Source: Hydrocarboniphaga sp.
GTDB lineage: Bacteria > Pseudomonadota > Gammaproteobacteria > Nevskiales > Nevskiaceae
Reading direction: 5' to 3'
NCBI RefSeq assembly: GCF_028291725.1
Contig: NZ_JAQGNT010000013.1
Coordinates: 1 to 64,000, forward strand
Length of the DNA stretch: 64,000 bases
Shown: one piece after another, positions 35,592 through 44,196 of the stretch
How the letters are laid out: each line of letters opens with the position of its first letter
Position numbering within the stretch: position 1 is the stretch's first letter
Notes under the pieces: model-generated
Database searches by the model: none
Told to the model about the DNA's origin: nothing
What the model saw: the letters and a program-made list of their open reading frames with translations, nothing else
Position numbers and translations under genes: made by a program

Positions 35592-37178
35592 ATGAATCAG
35601 TCCTGGGACTACATTGTCATCGGTGCCGGGCATAACGGCCTGACAGCCGCCTGCACCCTGGCCAAAGCCGGCAGGTCAGTTCTAGTGGTCGAGCAGCGAG
35701 CGATCACCGGCGGGCTTTCCGTGAGCCACCCGTTCGTCACGGCGGCGCCCAACCATCACTTAAGCATCGGCGCGATGGACGACGCTCTGATGGGGCATAG
35801 CCCGATGATCGACTTTCTCGGTCTGCGCCAGTACGGCTACGACTCCATACCCATGGCCGCGCCCTACGGCTGGATGGGTGAAGACGGCGAAACACTGCTG
35901 CTGCACAACAGCTTCGACCGCACCGTGGAGGAGATTAAATACTTTTCGCCCAGGGACGCGCAAACCTACATCGATGTGCGCGGCGCGATCGACCTGGTGA
36001 TGGGCGGCCTCGAAGGGATCATGCCCTACCACCCGGCGCAGATTCCCAAGAGCCTGCTGATCAAGATGGCACTCAAGGCCGCGATCGATCGCAAGAGTCG
36101 CAAGGTGCTGGGGCGCATGCTGTCGGTCAATGCGTTCGAGATGATTGCCGAGACTTTCGAGTCCGAGGCCATGCGCGGACTGTGGGCGTTTTGGGCCTGC
36201 ATGTTCGCGCCGGCGACCGTGCAAGCCAGCGGCGTATACCTCGCCGCTTTCGGCAGCGTGCATCGCGCCGGCATCTTCCGGCCCGTGGGCGGCATGAGCG
36301 GCATGATCCGGGCCATGGAGGGGGCGCTCACGGCGAAGGGCGGCGAGATCCGCTGCAATCACAAGGTCGAGCAACTGCTGCTCGACGGCAAGCGCATCAA
36401 GGGCGTGCGCATCGTCGGCGGCCAGGAGCTGTTCGCCCGCCATGCCGTGCTTGCCAACTGTGCGCCGCAGGTAGTGCTGGGCAAACTGCTGCCGGCGTCG
36501 GTCGTGGACGAGAAGCTGCGCACGAAGATCGACTTCATTCCCGCCAACTCCGTCTCGGTGGCGCCGTTCAAGATTGATTACGCCGTCGGCGGCCGGATCA
36601 CCTACAAAAAGGCCGTGGCCATGCGCGCCAGGCGCGATGACATGGACGTGCGCAAAACCACGTTTATGACCGGCACGCTGGAGCAGCACATCGCCCAGCA
36701 CAAGGCTAGCCTGCGCGGCGAGCCCGTGGATTTCAGGCCACCACTGTACTTCTCCATCATGTCCGCCAATGACGCGAGCATCGCGCCTAAGGGTCAGGAC
36801 GTGTTCTATCTGTACGTGAACACGCCGATCAATCCCATCGGCGGCTGGGATGCGTGCAAGACGGAGTACAGCCAGCAGATCCGCTCCGCTGTCAGTCACT
36901 ATGTCGACGGGCTCGATTTGGAGATCGGCAGTATCGAGCACTGTCCCAAGGACTTTGAGGAGCAGTTCGGTGCGCCCAATGGCGCCTACTTCCACGTCGA
37001 CATGATCCCGTCGCGCATGCTGATGAACCGCCCCGCTCCGGGTCTGGGCGGCTACAAGACGCCGTTCGGGGGCCTGTATCTGGCTGGCGCAGGTTCGCAT
37101 CCGTCCGGTGGTGTTTGCGGCTGGCCCGGTCGGCTGGCCGCTGAAACCGCGATGCACGAGGAGGGAGCCAGTGAGTGA
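35592..37178 (+). CDS. CrtI/RetSat-type FAD-dependent oxidoreductase
   Basis: 528 aa. GAGHNGLTAACTLAKAG with VVEQRAITGGLSV is the FAD-binding start of the carotenoid desaturase/retinol saturase (NAD(P)/FAD-dependent) group; a GG-motif AGIFRPVGGMSGMIRAM lies mid-protein and the C-terminal YLAGAGSHPSGGVCGWPGR completes the site. The paralogue at 51524 shares the architecture (GAGSNSLVASAYLAKAG and YLAGPSQHPGG). The stop overlaps the GTG start of the polytopic copy D by 8 bp. Enzymes of this group isomerise, saturate or desaturate conjugated isoprenoids; whether this one does is unknown. Confidence 0.88.
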   Translation: MNQSWDYIVIGAGHNGLTAACTLAKAGRSVLVVEQRAITGGLSVSHPFVTAAPNHHLSIGAMDDALMGHSPMIDFLGLRQYGYDSIPMAAPYGWMGEDGETLLLHNSFDRTVEEIKYFSPRDAQTYIDVRGAIDLVMGGLEGIMPYHPAQIPKSLLIKMALKAAIDRKSRKVLGRMLSVNAFEMIAETFESEAMRGLWAFWACMFAPATVQASGVYLAAFGSVHRAGIFRPVGGMSGMIRAMEGALTAKGGEIRCNHKVEQLLLDGKRIKGVRIVGGQELFARHAVLANCAPQVVLGKLLPASVVDEKLRTKIDFIPANSVSVAPFKIDYAVGGRITYKKAVAMRARRDDMDVRKTTFMTGTLEQHIAQHKASLRGEPVDFRPPLYFSIMSANDASIAPKGQDVFYLYVNTPINPIGGWDACKTEYSQQIRSAVSHYVDGLDLEIGSIEHCPKDFEEQFGAPNGAYFHVDMIPSRMLMNRPAPGLGGYKTPFGGLYLAGAGSHPSGGVCGWPGRLAAETAMHEEGASE

Positions 37179-37929
37179 CAAGCGCGTACAACTGTGGTGC
37201 GCCTATTCGGTATTTGGCTTCATCGTGCTGTTCCTCATCGGCTGGGTAGGCTTTGCAGGATTCGTCCCGCCTCGATCTCCGATGGAGGGGGCAGACGACA
37301 TTGCACAGTTCTACCGAGCCAACCTCCTGGGGATTCGTATCGGCATGGTGCTGTCGATTTTTGCATCAGCGCTTTTGTTGCCATGGGGAGGCGCCGTGTC
37401 TGCGCAGATCCTTCGCATAGAAGGTCCGCGTGCACCTCTCATGTGGGCTTGGGTCGCGGCGCAGGGCTGCGTAGTAATTGAGTTCGTCTATCCATGCACG
37501 TTCTGGCTCGTCGCCGCCTTCCGGCCGGATGACGCTACGCGCGTTCAGACCTTCAACGACTTGGGGTGGTTACCGTTCCTGGGTATCGTCTGCACCGGGA
37601 TGTTTCAGATGGTCGCCCTTGCTGTCGTTACGTTTCGCGACTCGCGCCCTGATCCCGTCTTTCCGCGCTGGTTCGCGTTCTTCCAACTCTGGTGTGCGGT
37701 CGGTGTCGGGCTCACCTTCGGGGTCTTCATCTTCAAAACAGGACCATTTGCGTGGAACGGCATCCTCGGGTTCTGGGTTGCCGTCACCGTCTACTTTCTA
37801 TGGGTAGTGGGCACCACACTGATGACCATCCGTGCGATCAATCGGGACGATGAAACGCACTTTGACCAAGATATCGAGTCGCGAATCACCACTCTTGAGC
37901 GCGCTGTCGCCCGTCTCGGCTCGAACTGA
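37171..37929 (+). CDS. Polytopic membrane protein, PPxxPS/GPFxWNG family (copy D)
   Basis: 252 aa from GTG 37171, which follows GAGGAGGGAG and overlaps the flavoprotein stop by 8 bp. Marks: FVPPRSPMEG, GIRIGMVLS, RPDDATRVQTFNDLGW, VFPRWFAFFQLW and FKTGPFAWNG. Unlike copies A and C it is not beside NorE/NorF but coupled to a flavoprotein, so the family is used in more than one gene setting. Immediately followed by the tail of a lost TBDT. Confidence 0.8.
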   Translation: MSDKRVQLWCAYSVFGFIVLFLIGWVGFAGFVPPRSPMEGADDIAQFYRANLLGIRIGMVLSIFASALLLPWGGAVSAQILRIEGPRAPLMWAWVAAQGCVVIEFVYPCTFWLVAAFRPDDATRVQTFNDLGWLPFLGIVCTGMFQMVALAVVTFRDSRPDPVFPRWFAFFQLWCAVGVGLTFGVFIFKTGPFAWNGILGFWVAVTVYFLWVVGTTLMTIRAINRDDETHFDQDIESRITTLERAVARLGSN

Positions 37930-37933
37930 TTGA

Positions 37934-38035
37934 CGAGAGCCTCTTGTACACGCTTCCGTCTTCGTGCAATCCCGGCGCCTCCAGGAGCCCAGCGATCCTA
38001 GAGCCATCGGCCTGCGTCTGCAGTATCCATTCTAA
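37934..38035 (+). pseudogene. C-terminal remnant of a TonB-dependent receptor
   Basis: Starting 5 bp after the membrane gene stop, a 33-codon frame reads REPLVHASVFVQSRRLQEP and SDPRAIGLRLQYPF before TAA. TBDT 3 ends with LYPASVFV, RFQEPNDPRTFGLRLQYTF. The match in order and spacing is clear; the upstream ~800 codons are gone. It is a former receptor gene in the same orientation as the surviving flavoprotein and membrane unit. Confidence 0.85.
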
Positions 38036-38155
38036 AAAGTACACTCGCAGCGGTTAATGAGTCGACGCATACAATCGCGACTCGACCAGTGGTTCGGTAA
38101 CGAGGGCAAAACAGAGGGGCCTTGAAGGTCTCTGGGTGAGGCTGCGTTTCGACCC

Positions 38156-38848
38156 CTAAGGCTTTGTCGCCCTTGTCGATTTCACTCGACCTCCACTGAT
38201 TCTCACTTCTTCGTTCAGATAATATAGGACCGTATTCGAAAGGTCCTTGAGGAGCTTTTCGCGCAAGACGAGCGGCGGTCGTTCGAGTGCATACCGTTGT
38301 ATTGCATGAACAACACCGCTTTCCATCAGAAACAGCTGGGTCTCCATCTTGCTTTCGCTGCCTTTGGCTAGATGCAGCTTTACATACAGCTTAATGCTGG
38401 CACGTACCAACGACTCAAACGACGACAGCATCATGGTCCGCTCGCGCATACCGGGCACGTCGTTCACCAGCCTGAGCAAGATCAGCGCATTGTGCTCGTA
38501 CACGGCCAATAGACCCGAGACCATTGCCAGCATGCCCCGCTCCGGCGACTCGTTCACCATCTTCATCATGTTGGCGCGCACCTCAACGGCGCACTCGGTC
38601 GATGTCGCGTCATACAGGGCGCTGTAAATCGCCTCTCGATCTGAAAAGTATTGGTAAAGCGAACCGATGCTGACTCCGGCCTTCGCGGCAATACGAGGGG
38701 TGGTCAACCTCTTAAATCCTTCCTTTTCAGCGAGCGCGACCGTGGCCTGCAGAATACTGGCCACCGTCGCCTCCGAGCGGACCTGCCGGGGAATCTTTCG
38801 GCGACGGCCGGCGGCCCTTCCAGAATCTCGTGGAACTTTAATTGCCAT
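38156..38848 (-). CDS. TetR family transcriptional regulator
   Basis: 230 aa. Basic N-terminus then TVASILQATVALAEKEGFKRLTTPRIAAKAGVSIGSLYQYFSDREAIY, a typical TetR DNA-binding domain; the C-terminal ligand domain has no identifiable motif. It is the only gene between the flavoprotein unit and copy E. An ATGTT-N10-AACAT repeat (38886-38905) lies just upstream of its start and would fit autorepression. It may also control the plus-strand genes at 39364 onward. Confidence 0.88.
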   Translation of the reverse strand: MAIKVPRDSGRAAGRRRKIPRQVRSEATVASILQATVALAEKEGFKRLTTPRIAAKAGVSIGSLYQYFSDREAIYSALYDATSTECAVEVRANMMKMVNESPERGMLAMVSGLLAVYEHNALILLRLVNDVPGMRERTMMLSSFESLVRASIKLYVKLHLAKGSESKMETQLFLMESGVVHAIQRYALERPPLVLREKLLKDLSNTVLYYLNEEVRISGGRVKSTRATKP

Positions 38849-39363
38849 CGATGACAGTCGCGACTAGAACACGAATTGAATGTGAATGTTTAGTCAATAT
38901 AACATCCAAGTCGCCCCCGCGAGCTGGCGCTCCGCAGGTTGAGCGCTGTTGGGTACGAGACGCGAATCTGCATCGAAAGCGACGACAGACGGCGATGAAC
39001 ATTGATCTGAGCCGCAACAGAACGGCCCGAGTATGAGGAGAGACATTTTGAACAATCCGCTCAACACTGGGCCAGCGATAACCCGTAATTACGGGTATCG
39101 GGTGGAGAAGCCGGCACCGTCGCGACCCAGACCGCCAGACCCACGACAGCGGCGCGCACCGTGCCTCGTCTTAAGGCATGTCCCATCCCCCTAAAGCGTC
39201 GGGTCGTTGGACTCTATTCAGCTGTGTCGCGATCTGCTATCGAGAACCTGTAGCAGTGCTTGGGCTGTGGTGTTTCTCTGAGGCAATGAAGGCTGGTGCA
39301 GACAACGGCTGGCATATTCGGCGGCCAGCGCAAGTAAGGCGGTAGCCGCCCGGAGGTGATGCT
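38849..39363. promoter_or_regulatory. Divergent region with two inverted repeats
   Basis: 515 bp without a convincing gene. ATGTT-TAGTCAATAT-AACAT at 38886-38905 is a TetR operator candidate. A perfect 16-bp palindrome ACCCGTAATTACGGGT lies at 39081-39096. A 48-codon frame from TTG 39048 has GAGGAGAG ahead of it but no recognisable product. CCCGGAGGTGAT before 39364 is the ribosome site of copy E. Confidence 0.45.
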
Positions 39364-40104
39364 GTGGATGAGAGTGCAAAGTCCGGGTTATTGATGTTCG
39401 GTGCGTGGAGCGCACTTCTCTACCTTGCTGCGGTCCTGGGCGGTTGGGGATTGGTTGCCGGTTTTCTGCCGGCGACGCCACCGACCCATACGGCCGAACA
39501 AATCAGTGCTCTATTTCAGAGCGATTATGTGCGAATTCGCATCGGCATGCTGATCGTGATGTTTGCCGCGCTGATCTTCATCCCTTTTGCCGCCGCCATG
39601 ACGCACTTCATTGCCCAGGTAGAGCGAGGGGCGGGCATGTTGACTTACACGTTCCTTCTTGGCGCCGCCGGCAACATGGCCTTGACATTCTATCCAGCCA
39701 TCTGGTGGTTGGTCGCAGCGTTCCGGCCGGATCGTTCGGCGGAGCTGATCTACCTGATGAACGATCTCGCCTGGCTTCAGTTTCTGGGGGGTGTCTCGCT
39801 TTATCTCGCGATGCCGCTCGCGGTGACAGCGGCGGCGCTACTGGACCGCCGTCCCGAGGCTCCGTTCCCGCGTTGGTGTGGATACGCCAATTTGTGGCTG
39901 ACTGTTATGATTCTGCCCGATCAGATGTTGTTCTTCTTCCATAGTGGGCCATTCGCTTGGAACGGACTCTTCGGCCTGTGGATTCCCGTTGTCGTCTTCA
40001 GCGGTTTTTTTCTTCTGAACTTCTATGTACTGCGTCAGGCCATTTTTCGGGCGCGACTGACTTCGATGAGCCTCTCTCCATTGTTAGCAGCGGCCTCATC
40101 ATGA
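39364..40104 (+). CDS. Polytopic membrane protein, PPxxPS/GPFxWNG family (copy E)
   Basis: 246 aa from GTG 39364 with GGAGGTGAT ahead. Marks: FLPATPPTHT in place of PPxxPS, RIRIGMLIV, RPDRSAELIYLMNDLAW, PFPRWCGYANLW and FFHSGPFAWNGLFGLWIP. The N-terminal proline motif is the least conserved of the five. An AraC regulator follows by 40 bp on the same strand, and a C-terminal fragment of the same family is just beyond it (41214-41399). Stand-alone position: no NorE, NorF or flavoprotein partner is adjacent. Confidence 0.78.
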   Translation: MDESAKSGLLMFGAWSALLYLAAVLGGWGLVAGFLPATPPTHTAEQISALFQSDYVRIRIGMLIVMFAALIFIPFAAAMTHFIAQVERGAGMLTYTFLLGAAGNMALTFYPAIWWLVAAFRPDRSAELIYLMNDLAWLQFLGGVSLYLAMPLAVTAAALLDRRPEAPFPRWCGYANLWLTVMILPDQMLFFFHSGPFAWNGLFGLWIPVVVFSGFFLLNFYVLRQAIFRARLTSMSLSPLLAAASS

Positions 40105-40144
40105 AGGTTCGAGATTTCAGCGTTGTTCTGTTTCGGAGGGCGCT

Positions 40145-41131
40145 ATGACATCTGATATTCACTCGATGGGATCACCGGCCGAACCGCCGCACTTCACCGC
40201 CGTGATTCGCAACGAGCTGTGCGCAATGCAGTATCAGAGCGATGTCTGTGCTCGCAGCCGCCCACCCTCATTGGCAGGTCTGCAGGTGGGTCCCGTGGAC
40301 GTGCTGCGCTACAGCGGCCTGGGAGAACAATGGGGCGCACGGGACCAACGCCACATTCGGATGAATCGAGTCGACTATTACGTGGTATGCGCACCAGTTG
40401 CTGCGCAGCTCGGCATCTGCCAGAACGGCTCGGATATCCAACTGAGAGCGGGCACTTGCACACTCCTCTCGACCAACCGGCCGTTCAGTGCCCGCATCCG
40501 CTCTGAAGTGCCTGGCAAGTTCTTCTCCGCGATGCATGTCCGCGTCTCCGGATCGCTGCTGAGGCGGCAGATTCCGAATCTCGACGATGCTTGTGGTCGC
40601 GAGATTCCGTTGTTGCCCGGCAGCGGCCGCATGATGATTTCCATGTTCGATGTCGCACTCAACGATGGCCCGTTTCTGTCGCCGGCCGAGAGGGAGCGAC
40701 TGGGGGCGAACCTGCTCGAGCTGATAGGGGGCGTCGCGACGGGACTCGCCGATAGTTGTGTACCCGATAGCCCGGGGCCGCACGCCCACCAGCGAACGCT
40801 GGACCGCGCGATGGCATTCATTGCCTCCCATTTGAGTGATCCCCAACTTGATCCAGCGCGTGTCGCGGAACATTGCCGCGTCTCCACGCGCTATCTGCAT
40901 GCCTCATTCGCCGCACTTTCCCCGGTGTCTGTGGCGAGCCTCATCCGTGAGCATCGCCTTCAAGCTTCCCGTGAGATGCTGATGAGCCCCAGGGTGCAAC
41001 ACCGGACCATCATCGAGATTGCGGGCGACTGGGGTTTCGAGGACCCTGCCCATTTTTGTCGAGTCTACAAAGCCCGTTACGGGCGCTCGCCTCGGGAAGA
41101 TCGATTTAGGGATGCCGCCGCTGCGGCCTAG
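40145..41131 (+). CDS. AraC family regulator (FeaR-like N-domain)
   Basis: 328 aa. The N-terminal half resembles the AraC-binding-like domain of FeaR-type regulators (a VDYYVVCAPV beta segment and FSARIRSEVPGKFFSAMHVRVS). The C-terminal two helix-turn-helix motifs are AEHCRVSTRYLHASFA and IIEIAGDWGFEDPAHFCRVYKARYGRSP. This differs from the other two intact AraC proteins here, which carry an arabinose-binding-like domain. GGAGGGCGCT precedes the ATG. Regulators of this type often act on the adjacent catabolic unit, here perhaps the Rieske oxygenase at 41530. Confidence 0.88.
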   Translation: MTSDIHSMGSPAEPPHFTAVIRNELCAMQYQSDVCARSRPPSLAGLQVGPVDVLRYSGLGEQWGARDQRHIRMNRVDYYVVCAPVAAQLGICQNGSDIQLRAGTCTLLSTNRPFSARIRSEVPGKFFSAMHVRVSGSLLRRQIPNLDDACGREIPLLPGSGRMMISMFDVALNDGPFLSPAERERLGANLLELIGGVATGLADSCVPDSPGPHAHQRTLDRAMAFIASHLSDPQLDPARVAEHCRVSTRYLHASFAALSPVSVASLIREHRLQASREMLMSPRVQHRTIIEIAGDWGFEDPAHFCRVYKARYGRSPREDRFRDAAAAA

Positions 41132-41213
41132 AAATAAGTTTTGCGCAGCCACCATCGCGCCCCAATAGGGCGCTGCACGCGAAGCCTTCGCCTCGCGTGA
41201 GCTTCGGCGTTGG

Positions 41214-41399
41214 TTGCGACACGAAGTCGCAGCCGTTGTTGTTTCAAGCATGATTTTCTGGTTTAAGAAAGGGCCGTTCTCGTGGAACGGTGTCGTTGCG
41301 TTTTATATCCCCGCATTCATCTTTTTCATCTGGGTTGTGGGCATGACTTTGCCGGCGATGAAGGCGGTCCACCGCGAGGCGGGCGGGCAGCGCGCATGA
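41214..41399 (+). pseudogene. C-terminal fragment of the PPxxPS/GPFxWNG family
   Basis: The frame reads VAAVVVSSMIFWFKKGPFSWNG, then VVAFYIPAFIFFIWVVGMTLPAMKAVHREAGG before a stop, matching the last ~55 residues of the polytopic family. There is no start region, no ribosome site and no upstream helices. Another loss event in the same family, 80 bp after the AraC gene. Confidence 0.8.
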
Positions 41400-41529
41400 T
41401 CGAGCCGCAGTCATGGACAGCCGGAAACCGATTGCTTGCGTACCATTCACATGAGGTCCAAACTACCGAAAATTCAGGGCGATCACCGGTGCGCGCAGCG
41501 TCGGCGCGCTCCATTATTCGGAGAGCATC

Positions 41530-42936
41530 ATGGCTGGAGAGTTCGGCGACATCGTTCGAGGTTTTTCTTCCAAGGCCAGCCCCCTGGTGACGGGCCTGCT
41601 CGAGGCCGACAGCCGCGCGGTACCGGCCGGCCTGAAGCAGCAGGGCAATTACCTGCCGCCGAGCAGGCAGATCCCGCTGTCGCGCTATTACGACCCGGCG
41701 TTCGCCGAACTCGAGAAAGAAAAACTCTGGAAGAAGACCTGGCAGTATGCCTGCCGGGAAGAAGACATCCCCGAAGTCGGTGACCGCTACAAGTACGACG
41801 TCGGCACGCTGTCCTGGTTCATCGTGCGCAGCGGCCCGGGCGAGATCAGGGCGTTCAACAACAGCTGCCTGCATCGCGGCACGCAGCTGTGCTCCAGCAA
41901 CGGCTGGAGCGAGAGCATCCGCTGCCCGTTCCATGCCTGGGAATGGAAGCTCGACGGCAGCCTTAAGAACATCCCGAGCCGCTGGGATTTCCCGCAGGTG
42001 AAGACCGAGGAGTTCAAGCTGCCCGAAGCCCGGGTCGCGACCTGGGGCGGTTTCGTCTTCATCAATCCCGATCCGGATGCGGCGCCGCTGGAAAATTACC
42101 TGGGCGTGATGCCGGATCACTTCAAGAGCTGGGAGCCGGAGAACCGCTTTACCGCCTTCCATATCCGCAAGCGGGTCCGCGCCAACTGGAAAATCACGAT
42201 GGAGGCTTTCCTTGAGTCCTACCACGTGGTCGAGACGCATACCGAATCGCTGGGCTTCACCGGCGACGCATCGACGCAGTACGACATCTGGGAGCAGGGC
42301 GATGCCCACATCAGCCGCCTGATCACGCCGCTGGCGACGCCGAGCCCGCACCTGGGCGACGGGGCCTCGATCGCCGAGGCTGCCAACTATGCGTTCCAGG
42401 CGTTCGCGCTGGCGATGCCGGGCGTGCCGGTGCCGAGCTTCGACGTCGACTCCAAGCTGAGCGGCCGTGCCCAGGTTGCCGAATGGCGCCGGCAGATGAT
42501 GGGCGCCGGGCTGGCACGCGACTTCTCGTCCTGGCCGGACGTGACGATGATCGACAGCGTCGAATACCACATGTTTCCGAACTTCTGCCCCTGGTACGGC
42601 GAAGGTCTGCCGCTGGTGTACCAGTTCCTGCCTTACGGCGATGACCCCAACCAGTCGGTGATGAGCGTCAGGCTTACCGCGCCGCTGCCGGGTGGCGGGG
42701 CGCCGCGGCCGCCTTCCGCGCCGATCCGCGAGATCGGCTTCGACGAGTTGTTCAACAGCGCACCCGAGATCGGCCTGCTGGCGGTGATCTTCGACCAGGA
42801 CATGAGCAACCTGCCACGCATCCAGAGCGGCCTGCGGGCGGCGTCCGACACTCGCGCCGTGGCGACGTTCGGCCGCTACCAGGAGCAGCGCATCCTGCAT
42901 TTCCACGAAGTGCTGGAAAAGACGCTCGGTCTTTGA
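41530..42936 (+). CDS. Rieske non-heme iron oxygenase, alpha subunit
   Basis: 468 aa. The Rieske [2Fe-2S] ligands are Cys113-x-His115 (CLHRG) and Cys132-x2-His135 (CPFHAW); the mononuclear iron site includes His232 and His237 in ESYHVVETHTE. This is the ring-hydroxylating oxygenase architecture, which uses O2 and electrons from a ferredoxin to mono- or dihydroxylate aromatic, terpenoid or steroid substrates. A Rieske-type ferredoxin lies 0.9 kb downstream and could supply electrons; no reductase is seen. GGAGAGCATC precedes the ATG. Substrate not readable. A C-terminal fragment of a relative is at 27456-27746. Confidence 0.93.
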   Translation: MAGEFGDIVRGFSSKASPLVTGLLEADSRAVPAGLKQQGNYLPPSRQIPLSRYYDPAFAELEKEKLWKKTWQYACREEDIPEVGDRYKYDVGTLSWFIVRSGPGEIRAFNNSCLHRGTQLCSSNGWSESIRCPFHAWEWKLDGSLKNIPSRWDFPQVKTEEFKLPEARVATWGGFVFINPDPDAAPLENYLGVMPDHFKSWEPENRFTAFHIRKRVRANWKITMEAFLESYHVVETHTESLGFTGDASTQYDIWEQGDAHISRLITPLATPSPHLGDGASIAEAANYAFQAFALAMPGVPVPSFDVDSKLSGRAQVAEWRRQMMGAGLARDFSSWPDVTMIDSVEYHMFPNFCPWYGEGLPLVYQFLPYGDDPNQSVMSVRLTAPLPGGGAPRPPSAPIREIGFDELFNSAPEIGLLAVIFDQDMSNLPRIQSGLRAASDTRAVATFGRYQEQRILHFHEVLEKTLGL

Positions 42937-42969
42937 GACCTTGTGGAATCACAGCCTTTCGCCGGGCAC

Positions 42970-43032
42970 GTCGGCAAGGGATTGCCGACCTACTCGTTCG
43001 ATCGGACCGTAGGTCGGCAATCCCTTGCCGAC
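42970..43032. repeat. REP-like inverted pair, copy 2
   Basis: Units at 42970-42992 and 43010-43032 are reverse complements of each other and match the pair at 2518-2595. Here the order is flipped: the unit ending ...CCGACCTA comes first. It fills the gap between the Rieske oxygenase and the SDR. Confidence 0.85.
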
Positions 43033-43066
43033 GTTGTCCCTCTCAACCCATCAGGACATCGTGAAC

Positions 43067-43846
43067 ATGGGGCTCAACCTCGATTTCGAAGCCGGCGTGG
43101 TGATCGTCGCCGGCGGCAGCGGCGGCCTCGGCGAGGCGATCGCCAGGGCCTTTGCGAAAGCCGGCTTGCCGGTTGCCATCACCTACCACAGCAGCGAAAC
43201 CAGGGCAGCCGCGATCAAGGCCGAGATCGAGGCTGACGGTGGCCGCTGCGATTGTCATCGCGTGGATCTGGCCGACGCAGCGCAGGTGAACGCGCTGTTC
43301 ACCGAGGTGACGAGCCGGCACGGCCGCATCGCCGACGTGATCTACGCCGCCGGCCCGCACTTCGAGTTCAATTTCATCGGCAAGATCCCCGACGAGCAGT
43401 GGCACCACGTGGTCAACGCCGACCTCAACGGTGCTTTCCATCTGATCCAGGCGGCAGTGCGCGCCTTCCGTGCGCAGGGCGACGGCGGCAACCTGGTCGC
43501 GGTCATCACCAGCGCGGTCGAGCGCGTGCCGGTAGCGGACATCATGTCGGCGGCGCCCAAGGCGGCGATCCAGATGCTGATGCGTGGTGTCGCCAAGGAA
43601 TCCGGCCGCTTCGGTATCCGCGCCAACTGCGTCGGCCCGGGCTGGATCAACGCCGGCCTCGGCAAGAAAGGCCTCGAAGAAAAGCTCGACGAGCAGTCCC
43701 GCGAGGCGATCCGCACCAAGACCATTCCGCTGCAGCGTTTCGGCGAGGCTGACGATATCTCGAACGCGGTGTTGTTCCTGTGCTCGCGCCAGGCCAGCTT
43801 CATCACCGGGCAGAGTCTCGCCGTCGATGGCGGCCTGCAGCTTTGA
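43067..43846 (+). CDS. SDR-fold protein lacking the catalytic tyrosine
   Basis: 259 aa from ATG 43067 (an in-frame GTG at 43061 is also possible). Rossmann start AGGSGGLGEAIARAFAKAG, NADLNG segment, and a C-terminal QSLAVDGGLQL typical of FabG-like SDRs. At the active site it reads ITSAVERVPVADIMSAAPKAA: lysine is present but the tyrosine four residues before it is serine, and no tyrosine lies at the FabI spacing either. It shares this change with the SDR at 45000-45773. The stop overlaps the TTG start of the Rieske ferredoxin. Either another residue acts as acid/base or it is a non-oxidoreductase SDR. Confidence 0.9.
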   Translation: MGLNLDFEAGVVIVAGGSGGLGEAIARAFAKAGLPVAITYHSSETRAAAIKAEIEADGGRCDCHRVDLADAAQVNALFTEVTSRHGRIADVIYAAGPHFEFNFIGKIPDEQWHHVVNADLNGAFHLIQAAVRAFRAQGDGGNLVAVITSAVERVPVADIMSAAPKAAIQMLMRGVAKESGRFGIRANCVGPGWINAGLGKKGLEEKLDEQSREAIRTKTIPLQRFGEADDISNAVLFLCSRQASFITGQSLAVDGGLQL

Positions 43847-44196
43847 GCGATTTTCCGGAGTGGACGCCGCTTGCGGACATCGCGGACTTCGCCGGTGAGC
43901 GCAAGCTGGTGCGCAGCATTTACGGCATCGATCTGCTGCTGATGCTGGATGGCGCCGACGTCGTCGTTGCTCACAACCACTGCACGCATATGGGCCGGCC
44001 GCTGGATCGCGGCAAGCTGATGGCAGGCCAGATCTCGTGCCCGTTTCACGGTGCCTGCTTCGACTTGCGGACCGGCGCAGCGCGCTCAGGCCCGGCGGTT
44101 GCGCCGCTGCATCTGTTCCCCGCGCGCGTCGACGGCCAGACGATTTACGCCGACCTGCGCAACAAGCCGGTCACGCTGTGGGCACGCCCGACGTAG
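43843..44196 (+). CDS. Rieske-type [2Fe-2S] ferredoxin
   Basis: 117 aa starting at TTG 43843, whose last bases overlap the SDR stop (TTGA). Cluster ligands are Cys47-x-His49 (CTHMGR) and Cys66-x2-His69 (CPFHG). Small soluble proteins like this carry electrons to Rieske oxygenases. The rare start and strict overlap suggest translation coupled to the SDR, keeping the two in fixed ratio. The 3' end runs into the REP-like copy 3 and overlaps the convergent membrane gene by 26 bp. Confidence 0.88.
   Translation: MSDFPEWTPLADIADFAGERKLVRSIYGIDLLLMLDGADVVVAHNHCTHMGRPLDRGKLMAGQISCPFHGACFDLRTGAARSGPAVAPLHLFPARVDGQTIYADLRNKPVTLWARPT

Noticed and set aside
39048-39194. A 48-codon frame from TTG with GAGGAGAG upstream
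   Set aside because: Arg/Pro-rich product without any recognisable feature; kept only as a note in the intergenic entry.
39218-39481. A minus-strand frame with a faint IS21 transposase-like end (LLALAAEYASRCLH)
   Set aside because: The likeness rests on a few residues, it overlaps the polytopic gene at 39364, and no partner helper gene or terminal repeats are present.
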